From assembly GCA_035942255.1 (NCBI GenBank), contig DASZDG010000019.1, positions 1 through 24,704 of the forward strand: a DNA stretch of 24,704 nucleotides, written 5' to 3'. This DNA comes from JALZEG01 sp035942255. GTDB lineage: Bacteria; Actinomycetota; CADDZG01; WHSQ01. Shown here in pieces: positions 21,505 to 24,704 of the stretch; the stretch's first letter is position 1, and every line of letters starts with the position of its first letter. A program made the position numbers and the translations under genes. The notes under the pieces are model-generated. The model did no database searches. It saw only the letters and a list, made by a program, of their open reading frames with translations, and had not been told where the DNA came from.

Positions 21505-21522
21505 GGGCGCGCACGCGCGCCC
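21505..21522 (-). promoter_or_regulatory. GC hairpin abutting the multicopper oxidase ribosome site
   Basis: GGGCGCG-CACG-CGCGCCC is a perfect 7-base stem with a 4-base loop ending exactly where the GGAGGAG site of the oxidase gene begins. The divergent gap 21494-21718 also holds CTACG-CACTATTT-CGTAG (21629-21646), a small dyad in a locally AT-richer spot that may mark a promoter or operator. The hairpin could tune initiation of the oxidase; there is no direct evidence. Confidence 0.4.
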
Positions 21523-21665
21523 GAGTGACCGGTCGTAGTTGAGGTTCGCCCGGAGCGGGACCCTTCCTGCGATCCTCCCCCTTTGGAACGCCTCCGATAG
21601 CGGGGCATTCCGGACGAGGGGGCCGTGTCTACGCACTATTTCGTAGCGCCGTCCGGTGGTTTCAC

Positions 21666-21722
21666 ATGCGCACGGCCCGCATGATCTACGTCTACCGCGA
21701 CCACCCGAGGGGACGTCTTTGA
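21666..21722 (+). CDS. Possible 18-codon leader ORF coupled to the cupredoxin gene
   Basis: An ATG at 21666 opens an 18-residue frame (MRTARMIYVYRDHPRGRL) that stops at TGA 21720-21722, overlapping the TTG start of the next gene (21719-21721). No strong ribosome site precedes it. If translated, it would bring ribosomes onto the weak TTG start and could act as a regulatory leader. It may equally be chance. Confidence 0.25.
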   Translation: MRTARMIYVYRDHPRGRL

Positions 21723-22945
21723 AAGCCCGAATCGCCACGCTCGCGTTGCTCTGCGCGTCGGTATCGGCGCTGTTGCCGCCCGCGCCCGCGGCGGCCGCGC
21801 TGACGTTCGAGGTCGAGGTCGGGCGGTTCTTCGACGAGACCGACCACACCGCGGAGTCGATGCGCTTCTACCCCTCCGCGATCCGCGTCGCCCCCGGTGA
21901 CACCATCCACTTCTCCACCGAGAGCTTCCACGGCGTCACGCTGCTGCCGGCCGGGAACGAGCCGGGGGCGTGGGCGGAGGAGCACGCCGCGCCCGGGGGC
22001 AGGTGGAGCGCGTTCGTCTCCGACCCTGACGAGGGACCGCGCTCGGCACGCGTGAACCTCTCGGTGGCGGCACCCTCGCAGCTGTGCGGCTGGCCCGGGC
22101 AGTCGCCGTGCGAGTTCGACGGCACCGGCGACGGCGCCATCGGGCCGTTGAACTCCGGGCTCGCGCTCTTCCCCACCGAGGACGGCGGCGCGGAGACGCG
22201 CGAGCTCGGCTTCAGCGTGACGGTCACGGCCGACCCCGGGACCACGATCCACGCGGTCGACCCGCTGCACCCGGCGATGTCGATGACGATCGAGGTCGTC
22301 GGGTCGTTCGCCGAGCGGTCGGACGTCGCCGAGCTCGCCACCGCGTCCGAGAACCAGTTCGTCGTGGACCTCGAGCGCGCGCGGCAGCTCCACCGGACGT
22401 ACGCGCGCAAGCGCGTGAAGAAGACCGCCCGCGGGGTGACGACCTGGCAGGCGTGGGCGGGCGTCGAGGAGCAGGGCATCTCGCTGCGCCGCTTCTACCC
22501 GCGGAAGCTGACGATCGCGCCGGGGGACCGCGTGAAGTGGGTCTTCTCGAAGAACCTCTACGAGGCGCACGACGTTACGTTCCCCCGGGGCCGCGCCACT
22601 GCGCTCGCGGGAGCCTTCCCCGAGATCGCGTGCGACGAGGACGGTGACGAGGGCACCGCCGCCGACACCGCGCCCTCGTCGTCCGCGTTCCCGTTCTGCG
22701 ACTCCTTCAGCGAGCTAGAGCTCGACGTGCCCGCGGCCTTCGTCACCCGCGCGGGAGACGGTGCGGTCAAGGGCGCGACGGACTTCGAGGCCTCCGGAGC
22801 AAGGGGGGCCTCGTATGCCGCGACCAAAAGCGCGTACCAGCTCTCGTTCCCGAAGAAGTCCCCGAAGAAGGGCTTCCAGTACGCGTGCGCGATACACGAA
22901 GCGGCACACGCCCCGATGCGCGCCGCGGTGGTGGTAAAGCGATGA
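21719..22945 (+). CDS. Secreted tandem-cupredoxin protein
   Basis: A 408-residue exported protein starting at TTG, with GAGGGG six bases upstream; residues 1-27 form a Sec signal peptide ending A-A-A. Two plastocyanin-like domains follow. The first (about 30-195) has RFYPSAIRVAPGDTIHF and SFHGVTLLP, but where the copper-binding Cys belongs it has D181, giving D-P-L-H184-P-A-M187. The second (about 255-408) has RRFYPRKLTIAPGDRVKW, H284 in EAHDVTF, and C390-A-I-H393 with H397 and M400 following, so it probably binds a type 1 copper. Its likely role is extracellular electron or copper transfer. It is divergent from the multicopper oxidase and overlaps the downstream lipoprotein gene by four bases (ATGA). 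The frame can be extended upstream to a GTG at 21656 but the signal peptide supports the TTG. Confidence 0.8.
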   Translation: MKARIATLALLCASVSALLPPAPAAAALTFEVEVGRFFDETDHTAESMRFYPSAIRVAPGDTIHFSTESFHGVTLLPAGNEPGAWAEEHAAPGGRWSAFVSDPDEGPRSARVNLSVAAPSQLCGWPGQSPCEFDGTGDGAIGPLNSGLALFPTEDGGAETRELGFSVTVTADPGTTIHAVDPLHPAMSMTIEVVGSFAERSDVAELATASENQFVVDLERARQLHRTYARKRVKKTARGVTTWQAWAGVEEQGISLRRFYPRKLTIAPGDRVKWVFSKNLYEAHDVTFPRGRATALAGAFPEIACDEDGDEGTAADTAPSSSAFPFCDSFSELELDVPAAFVTRAGDGAVKGATDFEASGARGASYAATKSAYQLSFPKKSPKKGFQYACAIHEAAHAPMRAAVVVKR

Positions 22946-24704
22946 CGGGCCGCATCAGGCTCCTGTTCCTGACGCTCGGCGCCGTCGCCGCCCTCGCCGG
23001 CTGCGAGCTGGAGAAGGACCCGTCCGCGACGCCGCCCCCCGCGCCGACGCCCCCGCCCGAGATCACGAGCGAAGGTCCCTCGAACCCGAGCGCCGCCCGC
23101 CTCGTGTTCTCGTCCGGCAGGGACGAGCCGGACCTCGAGGTCTACACGGCGTTCTCCGACGGCTCCGGGCGCAAGCGCCTGACGCGCGACACCGAGGGCG
23201 ACTCGGGCGCGGTCGCGTACCCGAACACCGGGCTCGTCTACTACGTCTGCGGGCGCTCCGAGTCGGTCTGCGTCGCGACGACCTCGGGTACCGGCACCGC
23301 GGGGGTCCTGTCGAGCCAGCGTCTCGGGTTCCCGATCATCGAGGACCCGGCGATCTCGCCCGACGGCACGCGCATGGTGCTCACCGCCGTCCGCATCTCG
23401 CCGGACGGCAGCAGCACGAACTACGACCTGCACATCTACGACTTCGCTACCGAGGAGTTCACGAACCTCGCCGTGGGGGCCGCGCTCGATCAGATGGCGT
23501 CGTGGGTCTCGGACGACACGCTCGTGTGGTCGCGCTTCCGCAACGGCGACTGGGACCTCGTGACGTTCAACCTCAACGGCCCGCGCGGCAGCAACCCCGT
23601 CGTGCTCACGGACAACGACGTCGACGACCTCGGCGTCGACGTGTCGGACGACGGGTCGAAGCTCGCGTGGATCGCCACGCAGAAGAGCGACCCCAACTCC
23701 GGCGAGCTCATGACGATGCCGTTCACGGGGGCCGCGGGGACGCCGACGGCGCTCGAGCCCGTGCGCCTCCAGCGCGGCTTCATCGGCGGCGACCCCGACA
23801 CGGCATGGTCGCCGGACGGCACGAGGATCGCGTTCGCCGGCCTGGCTCCGGGCGAGGAGGACGTCGAGATCTTCACGATCCCCGCGGACGACGGCCCGGT
23901 CGTGAACGCCACGCGCAACGACGTGTACGACGTCGACCCCGAGTGGGCCCAGCTCCCGCCGAGCTTCTCGGTCGGCAGCCCGCTCGTCGTCACCGAGGGC
24001 CCGTCGGCGACGATGGTCTTCCCGATCCGTCTGGACGCGCCGCAGGCGCAGGCGCTGTCGATCGACTACGCGACCGTGCCCGGCACCGCGACCGCCGCGG
24101 ACTTCACCGCGCGCAGCGGCACCGCGCAGTTCCAGCCCGGCCAGACGACGGTCAACGTCTCGGTCCCGATCCTCGACGACACGCTCGTCGAGCCGATGGA
24201 GAGCCTGATCCTGCGTCTGAGCAACTCGTCCGCGGGGACTCTCACGGCGAACGACGAGGCGACGGGCCGGATCGCGGACGACGAGGTCGAGCCCACGCCC
24301 ACGCCGCCACCGACCCCGTCGCCTGCGCCGTCGATGAGCCCGTCGCCCGGCCCCCTCTCCGACGGCCGGATCGCCTTCGCCAGCAGCAGGTCGGGGACGT
24401 CGCAGATCTACACGATGCGCTCCGACGGCGGGGACGTCCGCCACGTCTCCGCAGACCAATCCTCGTCCGGTCTCGGCTCCCCGAGCTGGTCGCACGATGC
24501 CACGCGGATCATCCACACCGCGTTGAACAACGCGGGCGGCGCGCCTCAGCCCGAGATCGTCGACCGTCCCGCGGACGGGAGCGGGGGCTTCCGGCTCCTG
24601 CAGGTCGACCCCGCGAACGACACCGACCCCGCGTACGTGCCGGGTGACGCACAGGGGGGGTTCGCGTTCTCGAGCGATCGCGACGGCGACTTCGAGATCT
24701 ACTA
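22942..24704 (+). CDS. TolB-type propeller lipoprotein with Calx-beta domain (partial)
   Basis: The frame opens at an ATG overlapping the cupredoxin stop and runs off the right edge after 587 codons. A lipobox LAGC (Cys 21) and a Pro-rich spacer follow the signal peptide, so it is anchored outside the membrane. Residues about 50-335 hold WD40/TolB propeller blades (ARLVFSSGRDEPDLEVYTAF, AISPDGTRMVL, AWSPDGTRIAFAG). Residues about 338-450 are a Calx-beta domain (VTEGPSATMVFPIRLD, DYATVPGTATAADF, ILDDTLVEPMES). After a Pro/Ser/Thr linker (about 451-475) a second propeller begins (GRIAFASSRSGTSQIYTMRSDGG). Such proteins are usually surface scaffolds for protein or polysaccharide contacts; the partner is unknown. 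Confidence 0.88.
   Translation, partial: MTGRIRLLFLTLGAVAALAGCELEKDPSATPPPAPTPPPEITSEGPSNPSAARLVFSSGRDEPDLEVYTAFSDGSGRKRLTRDTEGDSGAVAYPNTGLVYYVCGRSESVCVATTSGTGTAGVLSSQRLGFPIIEDPAISPDGTRMVLTAVRISPDGSSTNYDLHIYDFATEEFTNLAVGAALDQMASWVSDDTLVWSRFRNGDWDLVTFNLNGPRGSNPVVLTDNDVDDLGVDVSDDGSKLAWIATQKSDPNSGELMTMPFTGAAGTPTALEPVRLQRGFIGGDPDTAWSPDGTRIAFAGLAPGEEDVEIFTIPADDGPVVNATRNDVYDVDPEWAQLPPSFSVGSPLVVTEGPSATMVFPIRLDAPQAQALSIDYATVPGTATAADFTARSGTAQFQPGQTTVNVSVPILDDTLVEPMESLILRLSNSSAGTLTANDEATGRIADDEVEPTPTPPPTPSPAPSMSPSPGPLSDGRIAFASSRSGTSQIYTMRSDGGDVRHVSADQSSSGLGSPSWSHDATRIIHTALNNAGGAPQPEIVDRPADGSGGFRLLQVDPANDTDPAYVPGDAQGGFAFSSDRDGDFEIY

Noticed and set aside
22558..24516. Minus-strand frame of 652 codons opposite the TolB-like gene
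   Set aside because: Arg/Val-rich shadow; the plus frame has lipobox, propeller and Calx-beta motifs.
1..24704. CRISPR array, prophage, IS element, rRNA or tRNA
   Set aside because: No direct-repeat/spacer pattern, no transposase or phage protein, and no RNA gene signatures were seen on either strand.

Overview
This is a GC-rich window with dense gene packing, frequent ATGA/GTGA overlaps, GTG and TTG starts, actinobacterial-type regulators and many secreted proteins with Sec, Tat or lipoprotein signals. It most likely comes from the chromosome of an Actinomycetota species, probably a deep-branching or environmental lineage. No rRNA, tRNA, transposase, integrase or CRISPR array is visible, and nothing marks the window as a recent island.

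Layout. (1) 1-3901 (-): N-terminal 1300 residues of a giant secreted surface protein with four DUF11-type repeats followed by Ig/cadherin-like repeats, running off the left edge. (2) 4016-7365 (-): a histidine kinase, LuxR-type response regulator, ABC ATPase and ABC-2 permease cluster. (3) 7422-8740 (-): two overlapping membrane PAP2 phosphatase genes. (4) 8899-13966 (+), divergent from (3): a YbhN/UPF0104-type membrane protein, an orphan OpuAC-type lipoprotein, an unusual fusion of a degenerate PAP2 domain with a protein-kinase-like domain and an extracytoplasmic tail, a flavin reductase, and the wreck of a glyoxalase-fold (VOC) gene. (5) 14200-17061 (-): a large secreted M19 dipeptidase-like protein, preceded by a 280-base region with strong RNA-folding potential. 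(6) 17342-18861: an XRE-TPR regulator (-) divergent from a 35-codon gene (+) for a secreted peptide whose predicted mature form is CTQLLQWKYCL. (7) 18896-20074 (+): a winged-helix HTH_42 protein. (8) 20081-21493 (-): a Tat-exported multicopper oxidase, divergent from (9) 21719-24704 (+): a tandem-cupredoxin secreted protein and a TolB-propeller/Calx-beta lipoprotein that runs off the right edge.

Most interesting system. The XRE-TPR regulator and the divergently encoded secreted peptide have the architecture of an RRNPP-type (Rgg/PlcR/Rap-like) peptide-signalling pair. The 110-base gap between them holds an AT-rich inverted repeat that doubles as overlapping back-to-back promoter candidates, and the peptide gene has a near-perfect ribosome binding site. 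The regulator's downstream neighbour is a secreted dipeptidase-like enzyme with a candidate three-way-junction RNA in its leader. Second in interest is the lipid/envelope operon, where a PAP2 domain that lost all its catalytic signature residues is fused to a kinase-like domain that kept its own.

How the genes may work together. Most products are exported or membrane-bound, so the window reads as an envelope/exoproteome region: surface adhesin, stress-sensing transporter, phospholipid turnover, secreted copper proteins and peptide signalling. The links between operons are inference from position only.
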